From: Rhabditophanes sp. KR3021
Taxonomy: Eukaryota > Nematoda > Chromadorea > Rhabditida > Alloionematidae
Reading direction: 5' to 3'
NCBI GenBank assembly: GCA_963281155.1
Contig: CAUJLY010000002.1
Span: 6,324,001 to 6,388,000, forward strand
DNA length: 64,000 nucleotides
Below the pieces are notes generated by a model. That model had not been told where the DNA came from. It ran no database searches and saw only the letters and a list, made by a program, of their open reading frames with translations. Position numbers and translations under genes: made by a program. Shown here one piece after another: positions 11,485 through 23,173 of the stretch. Position 1 is the first letter of the stretch; every line of letters starts with the position of its first letter.

Positions 11485-13172
11485 ATGTCAACTTTCGGGA
11501 GTATTTTGGTATTCAATTTACTATCACAGGTACTTTGTGCTTAAATAAATTAAGAGACAAAATTTATAGTTTTTAAGTAGAATCTTTTCATTCCTTACGA
11601 ATATATACTTTATCAAGACAGTTGATCCTGAGTTACTAGGTTTGATCAATGTAAGGTTGACGTTGCTTTATGCAACGATCACCTTTCTATGCCGGGAACC
11701 TTTTAGGAAAACATTATTAAGTGTCAATAAACCGGTCAAGGAATTGATAAACTTGATGTGGTTGAGGTAATTATTTTTGGTAATTAAATGAATAATTTCT
11801 TTAGCTTACCACTTTCAATCGTTCTGGGAAGTGCGTTATCTATTGTATGGTTCAAAGTGTTATCACCACCTCCCTTGCAATTTCAATCGAATTATGGGGC
11901 CATGATAATTTGCTTTGCCTTTTCAGCAATTATTAAGAGTTTAGTAGAACCTATTGCAATTACTGCTTTTAAATTCGGAGACAATCAACAATTTTCAATT
12001 GCATTGGGATTGCTGGTATTTGCTCAAAAAGTGGGGGCTTTTGTTTTGATTGTGACGGGATTATGTGAACCCTTAACTGCATTTTGTTTAGCTCAAATAT
12101 TAGGTTCAGTTTTTTATCTTTTAAGTTATGTTACATTTTGGTTAAACAATCATAATGCATTTGACGACAAATTAGAAGTATGTGATATTTTGCCGAATTT
12201 CCAACTATTACTTGGAAGCAAAGATGATTTGCTAAACATTTGTTCGATGTTTGGAAATTCAATAGTAAAACAATCTATCACAAATTCGACTGGCTACATC
12301 ATGACATTCACAAATACTTTATCATTAACAGATCAAGCCATTTACAATATAATAGAAAGTCTTGGATCTTTAGTCATTCGCATCATCCTGACGCCCGTCG
12401 AAGAGTCTGCCTTTATCTTTTTCTCAACGAAAGTTATAAGAGGAGGAAAATATCAAGATTACAAATGCCATGTTATCAACGAAATCACCACAACTTTCAC
12501 AGCATTAACTAAAGCAACTATTACAATTGCTTTTATTAGTGCCATCTTTGCTCCCGCCTACTCAACTATCATTGTTCATTTATATGGCGGCAATTTATTA
12601 TCTCAAAATAATGGAGCATTACTATTAACTTGTTATGCCGTATATTTGTCTGTTACTGCATTAAATGGAATTACCGAATGTTTGTCAATGGCTTCAATGA
12701 ATAAAAATGAAATTTTCAAGCATAGTCAATATTTGATTGGTGTAGCAATAGTTCAAGTTATTATGAGTATTATCCTATCCCAACAATTTGGGTCATCTGG
12801 TTTTATCGTTTCTAATATTATCAATATGAGCTTGAGGGTCATATATAGTTTGAAACATATCAAACATTTGTTTAAGGAATCTATTCCTTCTATTTTTCAT
12901 TTTATTCCAAGTTTGGTTAGTGGTGTTGCATTGATTGTTGCTTTCATCGTAACGGAAGGTTCTTTTTTGGTAAGTCACAACTATGTTATTATCATAAGTA
13001 TATTTAGACACTTACAAAAGAATCAGCAATTTCTTTGGAATCTAATTTGTTACACATTGTTACCGGAGGTCTGTTATTTATATTGGTATCTGCTTTGATA
13101 CTACATAAAGACTTTCCTGAGCTCAATATTACCTCCAAAATCGCACAAGCTATAAAACGGAAATGGGATTAA
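11485..13172 (+). CDS. RFT1: RFT1-family oligosaccharide-lipid flippase protein
   Basis: Four exons: 11485-11529, 11570-11766, 11805-12969 and 13008-13172, 523 residues, close to the human length. RFT1 is a polytopic ER membrane protein of the MOP superfamily needed for N-glycosylation at the Man5GlcNAc2-PP-dolichol stage. Conserved stretches are colinear with the family: LLGLINVRLTLLYATITFLC near the N-terminus, then DQAIYNIIESLGSLVIRII, PVEESAFIFFSTKV, HLYGGNLLS and NGITECLSMASM. About a dozen hydrophobic segments are visible. The first exon is only 45 bp (MSTFGSILVFNLLSQ). It was placed because its phase-0 junction restores FLSRIFSFLTNIYFIK, which aligns with the first family helices. Introns are 38-40 bp. 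The last exon supplies a final membrane span and a basic tail ending KRKWD. Confidence 0.92.
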
Positions 13173-13310
13173 GTATGCAATTAATAAATTTGAACACTCC
13201 ATGTATTATAATTCATTTTTTAACAATAAACAAATAATATTTCATCTTGGTTCATTATCTACTCTCTGATTCTTAAATTCCGTAAATTATTGGTCTGCAG
13301 CCATATTTTG

Positions 13311-13700
13311 CAAATTTTATAAATTCTTGTCCAAATGAAATACTCTTGAAGGTTGCAAAATCATTTAATAAAGACATTTTTCAATCAAAAATATCTCCCG
13401 TAGAAGTCAGTATAAGTCCTCACACTAAATTAGTTAGTTTTCGTTGTAACTTATTCTTATCCTAAATAAAAGCTATCGTTAATCCTGTTTTGAACCTAAG
13501 CGCCACTACGCCTACAAAGTCAGTTGTTGCCAAAAAATTATCTTAATGTTTAATACTGTTAGAAGTCAAACCGATACATTGCATTATTATGCTCCAAAGT
13601 GTTCAGAAATTAAGTGGGAGTACACTGTGAAAGTGTATGATAAGCACCATTTCAACGAGATAACCACAACCTTGCTATTTTTGAATCCAACAATTGTTTT
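13311..13700 (+). other. Unassigned coding-like fragments downstream of RFT1
   Basis: Three short plus-strand frames look protein-like although none is a complete gene. One follows a CTGCAG acceptor at 13310 and contains CPNEILLKVAKSFNKDIF. A second around 13470-13545 contains NPVLNLSATTPTKSVVAK. A third opens with ATG at 13545, contains SEIKWEYTVKVYDKHHFNE, and ends at a possible GTACGT donor near 13705. They could be exons of one fast-evolving gene or the remains of one. I found no splice scheme joining them cleanly and recognise no family. Confidence 0.3.
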
Positions 13701-14144
13701 TACAGGTACGTGAATTTCTTTTGAGATATTAGAACAACAAAAAATTGTCTAAACAACGATTACATAACAAACAATACTTCGCAACCGACAAAAAACATCA
13801 TTTTGATAGTAATAATCTGGTCTTTTAAGTAAAAATGTATTTGCAATATTGTGCACTGGTGGATTATTGGAATTTGTATAGAATTTAACTTTGGATGTTT
13901 TAGATTTAGAGCGTCGCTTGAAATGAAATATGATGCCTACTCTGTTTTGCAAAGTTCTTAGTACATAAATCATAAAAAATCGACTAAAGTGGGATGTATC
14001 TAAAGCAAAATATAATTAGTTCAATCAAAAGTGTAGATTGTTTTAATTGTCATCAAATGTAGTTTTTTTAAATTGATGACTTTATACTATTTAAGGGACG
14101 TTATGTAAGCATTTAAATAATTTGGACATTTTATCACTAACACC

Positions 14145-14620
14145 ATGACTCTTTTTGGGACACTAATTAAACTATTTGCACCAAAAGAGAATGCCACTTA
14201 CCTTGAGATCGAAGCACATATTATCGCTGGGAATACTACAATTGGATCACACAATGATAGTGCTTTCTATGATTCTTGTGAGGAAATCGATGTACCCCTA
14301 GAGTTCTTGATAGAGGATCAGTATATAGACGATGGGTTCCAAGATCAGTACAAATACATGAATACTGGGAACAATCGTTGTGAATCTTCCTTTAATGGGA
14401 CGAAGGAGCTAATGTTCGGTAAGTCGTCAGAATATGTATTTTTTAACAACTTATTGCAGATATATCAAACGACACTTCAAGGGTAGAGAACAACAACAGA
14501 TCCATCACTAACTGCTCTCAATATGGTAACTGGTCATCCAATTCGGCTGCTCGCTTCCTTTCTCTAATGAAACCAGCGGAAGACCATCAAATAGCTTTTG
14601 GGTGCGAAGAGGACTTTTAA
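14145..14620 (+). CDS. Hypothetical two-exon protein, 144 residues
   Basis: Exon 1 is 14145-14418 and exon 2 is 14460-14620, joined across a 41-bp GTAAGT...TTGCAG intron in phase 1. Starts MTLFGTLIKLFAPKENATYL. The protein is acidic, rich in Asp, Glu, Asn and Ser, with several NxS/T sequons and a few Cys residues. There is no obvious signal peptide or membrane span. Exon 2 continues the same composition and ends GCEEDF. The clean intron and stop support a real gene. I do not recognise the family. It resembles the orphan gene at 29545 only in being a short, acidic, two-exon plus-strand gene. Confidence 0.6.
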
Positions 14621-15249
14621 CCATTCACGTAACATATATTTTATACATTTCTGCCTTAAATAATTTGAATAAAAAGATTCTTTTTACCTTGTTTAATTTG
14701 TGTTACTTTAAAATATGATTTATTTATTGCAAAATTAAATGTTTGCCATTATTATCAGTTTAATTTAATAAAATACATTTTCAACTGCCTAATTTTACTT
14801 GTAATTCAATAAAAAGCTCTCGTGATTAAAGTGCTTAGCTTGAAAATTACCAAATTTACAAAATAAGATTCCCATAGTCTGATGAGAAATTCCAATTTTG
14901 AAGATACTCTTTGCTGCAATGATCGATGAACGGTGGCATTTTACGTGTTTATAAAAACAGTATAACATAACAAATTCATTATTACTACTATGACACCAAC
15001 GTTGCAGCTTTTAGGATCTAAATTAATAAATTGGCAATGTCTTTTGTGTCGATTGCTCCCTTAAAACAACCTTAGATCTAGATATTTGAAAAAGAAATGA
15101 GGTTATACTTCATTTAATAATATTAATAATTTGTATATTAACAATTTTAGAATGTAAACTCGGAAATGGTCAAAAGCAACTAAGGGAAGTGATTTTTCCC
15201 AATTTTACAATTGTGTTTTCATCTACTACACTCAATCTTCACTGCTTAT

Positions 15250-15516
15250 GCCAGAATTTCCTGATTCCGAAGGCGTTAAAGAAGATGCTAATACCGTTTA
15301 TACGGAAAAGTCAATGATATGATTGAACGTAGAACATTGGAAGAAAAGATGACTATTGCGCCACCATTTAAGGAAGAACTTCCCATTAACAGATCCGTTT
15401 ACGATTTGGAACCGATGTTCTATCCAGATATATGTGCATGGCACTTCCATTTAAATATATTACACATTGTAAGCATTGGATCGAATTTTAATGTTGATTT
15501 CTTTAAATTGGGATAG
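15250..15516 (+). other. Unassigned coding-like fragments
   Basis: A plus-strand frame near 15249 begins MPEFPDSEGVKEDANTVYTE and stops at once. An overlapping frame (15319-15516) continues MIERRTLEEKMTIAPPFKEE for 65 codons with protein-like composition. The two look like pieces of one ancestral frame separated by a shift. No start/acceptor context supports a working gene and no family is recognised. Confidence 0.25.
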
Positions 15517-15923
15517 CAAAATCTTTCGTCTTTGATCACGGCTGGAATAAATTATGAGGTAACTGATACCTTGACCGGATAAAACAAAACCCACGAAAGC
15601 TTATTGATAAGAGAACTTTATTCGAAAAATTAAAAATAGATAGGCAATGAAATCAATGTTGATTATCACACTTTTTGAGAATAGGTTTCTTCTTGTCTAC
15701 TTCTATCTTAGCTTAATAAACACCTAAAAGAGGCGGTCTTTGTCGCTAAAATAATCATTATGATTTTAGTAACTGTATAATTTGATTTTGAATATCACAA
15801 TTTTATTAACATTTTGTTGGTTTAATAACATTAAAAGAGGCAATTTTAAACCGGCAAAAGGAATGTTCAATCTCAATATGTTGGACAAATAATGATGAAT
15901 AAAATTATTAACGTACTAATACT

Positions 15924-16643
15924 TTAACTTGATGAATTAGATTCTGATCTGAAGTTCTTGAAATCACGGCGTTGTTTGGCTCTTCTAAAATAAAATAAAT
16001 GATTGTTTTAAATATATTTGTTAACTTACTGGTTTTGATACCAAATTTTAATTTGTTTTTCTTCCAAATTGAGGACATGCGCTAACTCAGCTTTCATGGA
16101 TTTTGTTAGAAAGGGATTTAGTTTAAATTCGTTTTCAAGAATAAGAGTTTGACGGCTTGAATAAACGCGACGATAAACTGTGTTAGTTCGGATTGGAATT
16201 TCTAAACATTGTTGTTATTAAATAATTAGAAATAAATATCTGTTAAACTTACTACTTTTGGGTAAAGGTGGGCTTGGAGTAGCAAAAGCTTCCAAACTTG
16301 CAATTGGAGACGATTCAGAATAGCTTTGAGGAGAATAATTGTTTGTATCAATTGAATTATTTGGATCGCTTGAATTATTCGCATCATTTGAATTATTTGC
16401 AACAATCGAACTATTTACATTGTTGTATGAAGGATATGCCGAATTGTTTCGGATGGCATAATTATTAGTTTGATAAAAAACATTATTACCATACAATCCT
16501 TGATTTGAATAGACATGATTGTTTTCATAAAAGCCGTGATGTTTATTATTCAAATTTTGATTATAATAATCAGTATTATAATAAATCGGAGTGTAATAAT
16601 TGCCAGTTGTTGAATAATATTGTTGATCTTGATTGAGAGCCAT
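15924..16643 (-). CDS. Homeodomain transcription factor, divergent recognition helix
   Basis: Three exons: 16253-16643, 16030-16201 and 15924-15984, 207 residues. Residues 1 to about 125 are a low-complexity activation-type region rich in Asn, Tyr and Ser with repeated NNS units. The C-terminal part is a homeodomain: helix 1 RQTLILENEFKLNPFL, helix 2 KSMKAELAHVLNL, helix 3 EEKQIKIWYQNQRAKQRR. Trp48, Gln50, Asn51 and Arg53 are kept, but the near-invariant WFQNR core reads WYQNQ (F49Y, R52Q). The third intron junction falls inside this helix. The QIKIW motif and Gln50 place it near ANTP-class proteins, but I cannot assign a named family. The protein ends 15 residues after the homeodomain. Long non-coding DNA upstream fits a developmental regulator. 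Confidence 0.88.
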
Positions 16644-18296
16644 AATTAGTTTTAATTAGCGAATGAAGGAGTTAGCGAAATTGGAAGTATTTATATTGAC
16701 TTTTAATGGAGATAAATACTAAGATATGGAATGCTACATTTGAAATCTTAGATAGGAGAGAAAAAATTTGATTAAAATATTAAGAGGTTCTTTTACTGAG
16801 GTTGATTATTAAATTAATCAAAATGAAAAAGGTTGCATCTTATAGATAGCACATGAAAGTTAGATTGCAAGGCACGAGTCTATGTGTCGCATTATCCTTT
16901 GAAGATGTTGCAATAACTTGCGCATTTCTGCATGGAATATCTTTTACGACGTTGTATTTATTAGATAAGAAATGCATATTTTTAGAATCTCTTCGAAATT
17001 TTATGGCTGATTCAAGATATCTATGGCTATCTAAAATGTAAATATGTAGATAAATTACCTGCATGTAATTTAAGTAAATTTACTATCCGTAATTACATAG
17101 AATTATTTTGTTCAGCTCTTTTTACAAGACCGATGGCTTCCAGGAGACGGTATACCCAAAAAGAATCAAATTTATTTTTCAAAAAATAAGGGCTCATATA
17201 CTCATTTGAAAAAGCATTAAAAACTGTAATGAACGGGGCAAAGCCGTGTATTTGCCTAGTTAAAGAAAATATTTAAAGGTTCAAATAGTTGAAAAATAGA
17301 AGTTTAAGATACAATTTTGTTTATTTAAGATGTAATGTATTGTCATTTTAAGCATTTACGATGAAATTAATTATTTAAGTTTTATTTTTAGAGATATATT
17401 TGATAGTCAGAGAAATGTTTAACCCATTTTGCTAACAAAAGAATGGTTGGTTGCATAAAAAGCAAGATCATTAAAGCTTTCAGCCGATCAGTATAAGTAA
17501 GGCAAATCTTCCCAACGATTCTATTTAAATGAAATACCCATAAGATGATGGCAAGTATTTTTCGAGACCATAATTCTAAAATATTTACATCAAATGTCAT
17601 TCAAATTTATCTTACCGTAAACATGAGTAGATTATGTTAAACAAACCTCAAATACCACACGGTATCTATTGTTTGCAATGAATTTCTTTCTACATGGAAC
17701 ACAAAATGAAAACGGAGCCATGAATGATACTTAGGAGTTGACTGTTTTCCATTATAAATTTAAATTAAAGCTTATAGCGTTTTATACATTTACACACTCC
17801 AATTATTAGAATATAACCCCTTGGATTGCAAATTCTGATATAAAATGTCTAATAAGTGTATGTCAAAACATTCAAATTTAGTGCTAACTCGCAGTTGTTT
17901 AAAAACCATGTTTATTATTCAAATTAATAAATCATTTTATGTGATTACTACTTCTAGATTCTATCCATCGACTTTAAACTGGCAACGTAAAACAATTCAT
18001 ACATATTGACCTTTTTTACTCATTTGAAAAGACCATTCAAATGCTCAAGACATTTCCCGGAACGATTTTTGGAATTAAGTCATTTGATTTGAAAAAACTT
18101 GTTACTGGCTTCAAACGTGTTTTACATTATTACATCCTTTGAACCATGTTTAGGTGTACTATTACTCACTTAGGCAATCATTTTATCTCACGAATAGGGC
18201 ATTTTCATTTTATAGCTTTATGTCGCTTGCATTCTTTTCAGACATAAGATCATTGTTTTACCCATTTTACATTGACTTTTTCAGAAATATTTATTA
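16644..18296. other. Divergent intergenic region between homeobox gene and Lon
   Basis: About 1.65 kb between the divergent starts of the homeobox gene and Lon. Short frames occur on both strands at 16840-17064 and 17388-17600; neither has splice context or recognisable motifs. A TTTTTCAG acceptor ending at 18284 lies 12 nt before the Lon start codon and may be a trans-splice site. Nothing else supported. Confidence 0.5.
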
Positions 18297-21200
18297 ATGG
18301 CTTTCTTGATGCGAAGAGGCTTCAGCATTTCTTCAAGGTTACATCAATCGCTTTTTAATATTAAATCAGTGCGTGCTGTAAACTATGGTGTAAATACATC
18401 CTTGTTGGGGGCTCAAAAAGTAAACTATTCACTTTTTGGGTATAACAAAAGATTCTATTCGACCGAAAATGGGTCGGGTAAAGATGGAAGCGACAACACA
18501 AAAGACGCCGAACCTAGAATAGTCGAGAGTGCAGAATTAGGACCTGTCATGGATTGGGGTATGCCCACAGCTAATAGTGTACCAGAATTCTTCCCTGACG
18601 TTCCAATCATCGCTATCAATAGGTACCCACTTTTTCCTGGCTTTATCAAAAAGGTTGACATCGTTAAGGATGACAAGTTGAAAGAATTGCTGCGAAGAAA
18701 GGCTGCCTTGCGTCAACCGTATGTTGGAGTTTTTGTTAAGAAAGATGATAACAATAAAAGCGAAAGTGTTGATTCGGCTAGTGATTTGTTTACTGTCGGA
18801 AGTTTTGCTCAGGTCATTGAAATGCGTGATACTGGCCCAGTGATTGAATTGGTGTTGAGTGCTCAAAGAAAAATTAGACTACTGAGTAGGATAGATGAAA
18901 CTGATATTCCTAAAGGAGAAGATAGTGCCTTTAAAAATGTTAACAGACTAAACGGAAGACGCTCCAAGCAATCGAAAAAGGAAACGGCAGAAGAAAAGGT
19001 AGTTCCTGAGGAAAAAGCCAAGAAAGAAGAAAAGCCTGCAGCTGAAGAACCTAATCTGCCAAAGAAACTCATTTTCGGGAAGACAGAAAATGTTGTTACG
19101 CCTGACATCGTCAAGAACGACCAAATCAAGGCAAGAATGCAAGCAATTGTACAGACAATCCGTGACATTGTTCAATTCAACCCATTATTTGGGCAACAAA
19201 TTAATCTTCTACTCCATCCCTCACAAAATGTAATCGACAATCCAGTTTATTTGTGTGATTTAGTGAGTACCTTGGTTCAAAGTGCCGATACAAAAGACCT
19301 GCAAGAAATCATGGAAGAAGTTGACATTACCAACAGACTTAACGCTGCCTTAATTTTAGCTGAAAAAGAGAAGACTGTCGCTAAGCTAAAGTTTGACATC
19401 AACAAAGATGTCGAGATGAAAGTTCAGCAACAACATCGCAAGTACCTCTTAAATGAACAATTGAAAGCAATCAAGAAGGAACTCGGACTTGAAAAGGATG
19501 ACAAGAGTACAATACTCGAGAAGATGGATGAGCGTATTGCCAAATTAGTCGTTCCTGAGTATGCTATGAAAGTAATCAACGAAGAAAAGCAAAAGCTAAA
19601 CTTCTTGGATCCTCACTCTTCGGAGTTCTCTGTCTGTAGGAACTATTTAGACTGGCTTACCAATATTCCATGGGGCAAGACTACTGAAGAAACGATGGAT
19701 ATCGCAAAAGCTATCAAGATTTTGGATGAAGATCACTATGGTATGAAGGATGTCAAAGATAGAATCTTGGAGTTTATTGCTGTCGGTATCTTGAAACAGA
19801 AGATCGGCGGAAAGATACTGACTTTTTACGGACCACCTGGCACCGGAAAGACCTCGATTGCGCGCTCTATTGCGAAAGCTTTGAATAGAGAGTACTTTAG
19901 ATTTTCAGTTGGAGGACTTTCTGATGTTTCAGAGCTTAAAGGACACAGGTAAGTATTATCTTTTTATTCGTTTTAATAATTCATTTTCAGACGTACATAT
20001 GTTAGTATCATAAATTAAAGCTTAGCAAAAATACAATTGTTAATAAAAGTTGGCGGCGGTGTACACACCCTTTAAATTTCAATTTAAGCCCTTTTAAAAT
20101 TGGAAGGAATTATGCCTTGTTTTGGTTAATCATCATATTTTTGGTCTAATTTGTACTACTCAAAAAAAGGCACTCAAAGTGGATTGTTTAAAATTTAACT
20201 ATAAAAAACTCACTTATTTATTCATGTTCACTAATAACGCTACAATTTTAGGTTGGAGCTTTACCTTCAAAATTAGTTCAAGCTTTAAAGAAAGTTCAGT
20301 CCATCAATCCTCTCATTCTCATTGATGAAGTCGACAAGATTGGGAGCAGTGGATATCAAGGAGACCCATCTAGTGCATTACTCGAAATTCTTGACCCCGA
20401 GCAAAACGCCAATTTCAACGACCATTTCCTTGACGTTCCACTAGACCTTAGCAAAATCTTGTTTATCTGTACAGCGAATGAAATCGACAAGATTCCTGGC
20501 CCATTAAGAGATAGAATGGAAATGATTGAAGTTAGTGGTTATGTCGCTGAGGAAAAAGTCAATATTGCTCAGACTTACTTGATACCGAATGCTTCTCAGC
20601 AAAGTTCTGTTACCAAAGATCAATTGCAAATTGAAGATAAAGCTCTGGAAAAATTGATTAAGCAATATTGCAGGGAAAGTGGAGTAAGAAACTTGCAAAA
20701 GCATATTGAGAGAATCTTTAGAAAGGCTGCCTTTGAAATTGCTCAATCAGAAGATAGGGAGAGCAAGGAAAAAATAGTCATCAACGAGACTAACCTTGAA
20801 GCTTATGTTGGGCGGCCAAAGTTTACAAGCGACAGACTTTATGATACGACACCTCCAGGAGTGGTCATGGGTTTGGCTTGGACAGCAATGGGTGGGAGCG
20901 CTTTATACATCGAAACGGTGGTCAGAAGAAAAGCAGTTAAACCAAAAGCAAAGGATGACAAGAATGTAGGTGTTCCTGAGGGAAGCGTTGAAATCACAGG
21001 TCATCTTGGAGATGTGATGAAAGAGTCAGTTAAAATCAGTTACACTGTTGCGAAGAATTACATGATAAAGAACTTCCCTGAAAATGAATTTTTGGATGCA
21101 GCTCATCTTCATGTCCATGTTCCAGAAGGAGCTACTCCTAAAGACGGACCAAGTGCAGGTGTAACAATCACATCTTCGCTTCTTAGCGTTGCTCTCAATA

Positions 21201-21476
21201 AACCTCTTAGGCAAAACGTTGCAATGACTGGTGAAATCAGTTTGACAGGTAATTGGTTGTTAAATGAAAACTTTATTAATGATCTTTTTAGGCAAAGTAT
21301 TACCAGTAGGTGGTATAAAGGAAAAAATCATTGCCGCAAAAAGAGCTAATGTAACTCATGTCATTGTACCATTCGACAATCAAAAAGATGTTGACGATTT
21401 GCCAGACTTCATCAAAAAGGATATTGAAATTAAATTTGCCAAGGAATATCAAGACGTATTTGATTATGTTTTCTAA
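18297..21476 (+). CDS. LONP1: Mitochondrial Lon protease (ATP-dependent serine protease)
   Basis: Four exons: 18297-19948, 19990-19999, 20252-21248 and 21292-21476, 947 residues, close to human LONP1. Lon degrades misfolded and oxidised proteins in the mitochondrial matrix. The N-terminus is a basic, Ser/Arg-rich mitochondrial targeting sequence ([20 protein letters not shown]). The substrate-binding domain follows, interrupted by a charged Glu/Lys linker. Walker A is GPPGTGKT at about 512-519, and Walker B is ILIDEVDK. The protease domain has catalytic Ser in KDGPSAGVT and Lys in [12 protein letters not shown]. Exon 2 is a 10-nt micro-exon, needed to give GHR-RTY-VGALP as in the family. The intron after it carries a dispersed repeat. 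The gene is convergent with the RBR ligase, 121 bp apart. Confidence 0.95.
20047..20225 (+). repeat. Dispersed repeat, copy A, in the Lon intron
   Basis: About 180 bp starting GTTGGCGGCGGTGTACACAC and ending near CACTTATTTATTCAT. Almost the same sequence, same orientation, recurs at 27151-27310 in an intron of the HACL1 gene. The copies differ by two short indels, one near the 5' side and one at an A-rich run in the middle, and by scattered substitutions. It contains no gene and shows no obvious terminal inverted repeat. It fills most of the Lon intron between micro-exon 2 and exon 3. It is probably a short non-autonomous mobile element. Confidence 0.8.
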
Positions 21477-21597
21477 AACACGAATAATTTTTAACTGTGT
21501 AAAATAGTAGCTTAGTAATGTTATTATAATTGTTTAAATAAAAATTGTATACACATCTTTGTAAATTATAAAAATAAACATTGGGCAATTAATAATG

Positions 21598-23173
21598 TTA
21601 AACATCGAATGCTTTAACTTCTTTGCAGTACTTAAATAACTGAGTTTCCTTGCATAGTTTAAATTTATCTTCTAGGATACCCATAATCTTGAGTGTCGCT
21701 TCTGTTTTATTCTTTACATTATTATAATGTATAGCTGGGTTATCATTTGTTGAGATTTCGTTCATTAATCCTGAATTTAAGTTGATAATATTTTCTAAAG
21801 AATTTAATTGCAATGCTATGAATGGTAAGACATCTCTGTCAGCCTCTACAAAGAACAGAAAAGCATGTGAACTCATGGCTAAATGCCGTGCATCTTGCTG
21901 AGTTGAATAAAGTTCAGGTAGAACATTAACTACACTTAAACTTGTAGAAACATCTACTTTTCCAATAGCTTCATTAATTAATGTTTCATAATGCTTCCCG
22001 ACTCGATGATTGTTATACTTGATTAAAGCAATTTCAAATTTCCTTTTATCTAAGTCTATTTTTCCTCTATGAAAAAATCTACGCCACACATTTTGTCTGG
22101 TCACTGTGTTTTTAATACTTTTGGAATTTCTTATGTCACAATTGTGCGAACGATTAGCTTTGGGCCCTAAGATATTTTAAATTTATAAATAATGCATGTT
22201 TTAACTTACACGTAGTTAAACACAACCAACAAAATTCATGTCTGCATTTCCTACAAGTCATGTGGTCGCATCCACTGATCTTCTCAATAGTAAATCCACA
22301 CAAAGGACAGTCTTTTGTATTTTTTAAAAGTTCCCTTAACCCTTCAAGTTCACTTTTTGTTTGTTTATCGGCGTCATCATACTTTCTAAACATTCGCAGC
22401 ATTTCACAAGTCAGCGGAAAATGGTAAAACTCACCACAATCACAGCAGAATCTATTCGAGCATTTACATCTAACGGCATTATTAAATTCAATTCCATATT
22501 TAATAAAAGTATTTTTACAACTTCCGCCGTTACATCTAGTAATTGAATTGCTTGATTTCACATAATCTTCGACGGCATGAGCTTTAATCAACTCGATATT
22601 ACGTTTTACTTCTTTGTTTTGACAGTTTGCTTCAAATAAGGTTAGTAACAAATCTTCTGGCACAATAATCTTGCAGTTGGCATGTAGACATTCAATGTTT
22701 GTATTTCCTGTCGTCTTTATCTTTTGAATAGTTGATTGTTTCCAACATTCTCTATCAAATCCATGTTCACAAGACAATGCAAGCAAATATCCTTGGCAAT
22801 AGCATATCGCACACTCTCCTTCCTTTGTTGTAAATTCTTCACATTGTTGAGCACTAACATTTAGATCTTCATTTTCTAAAAAATCTACAATTGACTCATA
22901 CTCAAATCGTTTGTTAATAATCATATTTGGATCCCACTTATACTTTTTTAACAACGCTTTCAAATACGATGATAGGATTGGGATGTGCACTTTAAGTTGT
23001 TCAATACACCTAAGCATTTCTTGATATACGTCATCTAGACATATAATTTGATTGGATAAAGGAACAATCTGGGCAATCTTTTGTCTTTTGTCTTCATTAT
23101 TCAAATTATTTATTACAGATTCATCATCAGATTCTGGAATATCCCAATCATTATCATCCTCGGACGATATCAT
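21598..23173 (-). CDS. Ariadne-type RBR E3 ubiquitin-protein ligase
   Basis: Two exons, 22210-23173 and 21598-22166, joined in phase 1 across a 43-bp intron, 510 residues. It transfers ubiquitin from E2 through a Cys intermediate. The N-terminus is acidic (SSEDDNDWDIPESDDESV), typical of Ariadne proteins. RING1 spans about 121-167 (CAICY...C..H.F...CW). IBR spans about 190-256. RING2 spans about 289-318 (CPLCGFTIEKISGCDHMTC), with the expected catalytic Cys302 in the GCDHM motif. Joining the exons restores the conserved Trp-Pro and Asn-Cys after the last CWLC, as in the Ariadne W-x(n)-NC motif. The C-terminal exon is the Ariadne helical domain. Convergent with Lon. It is more diverged than a canonical ARIH1 orthologue, so I leave the subfamily open. 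Confidence 0.9.

Noticed and set aside
17388..17600. 70-codon minus-strand frame near the Lon promoter
   Set aside because: No motif, no neighbouring exons; composition expected by chance.
20122..20325. Plus-strand frame across the Lon intron
   Set aside because: Starts within the dispersed repeat and reads Lon exon 3 in the wrong frame.
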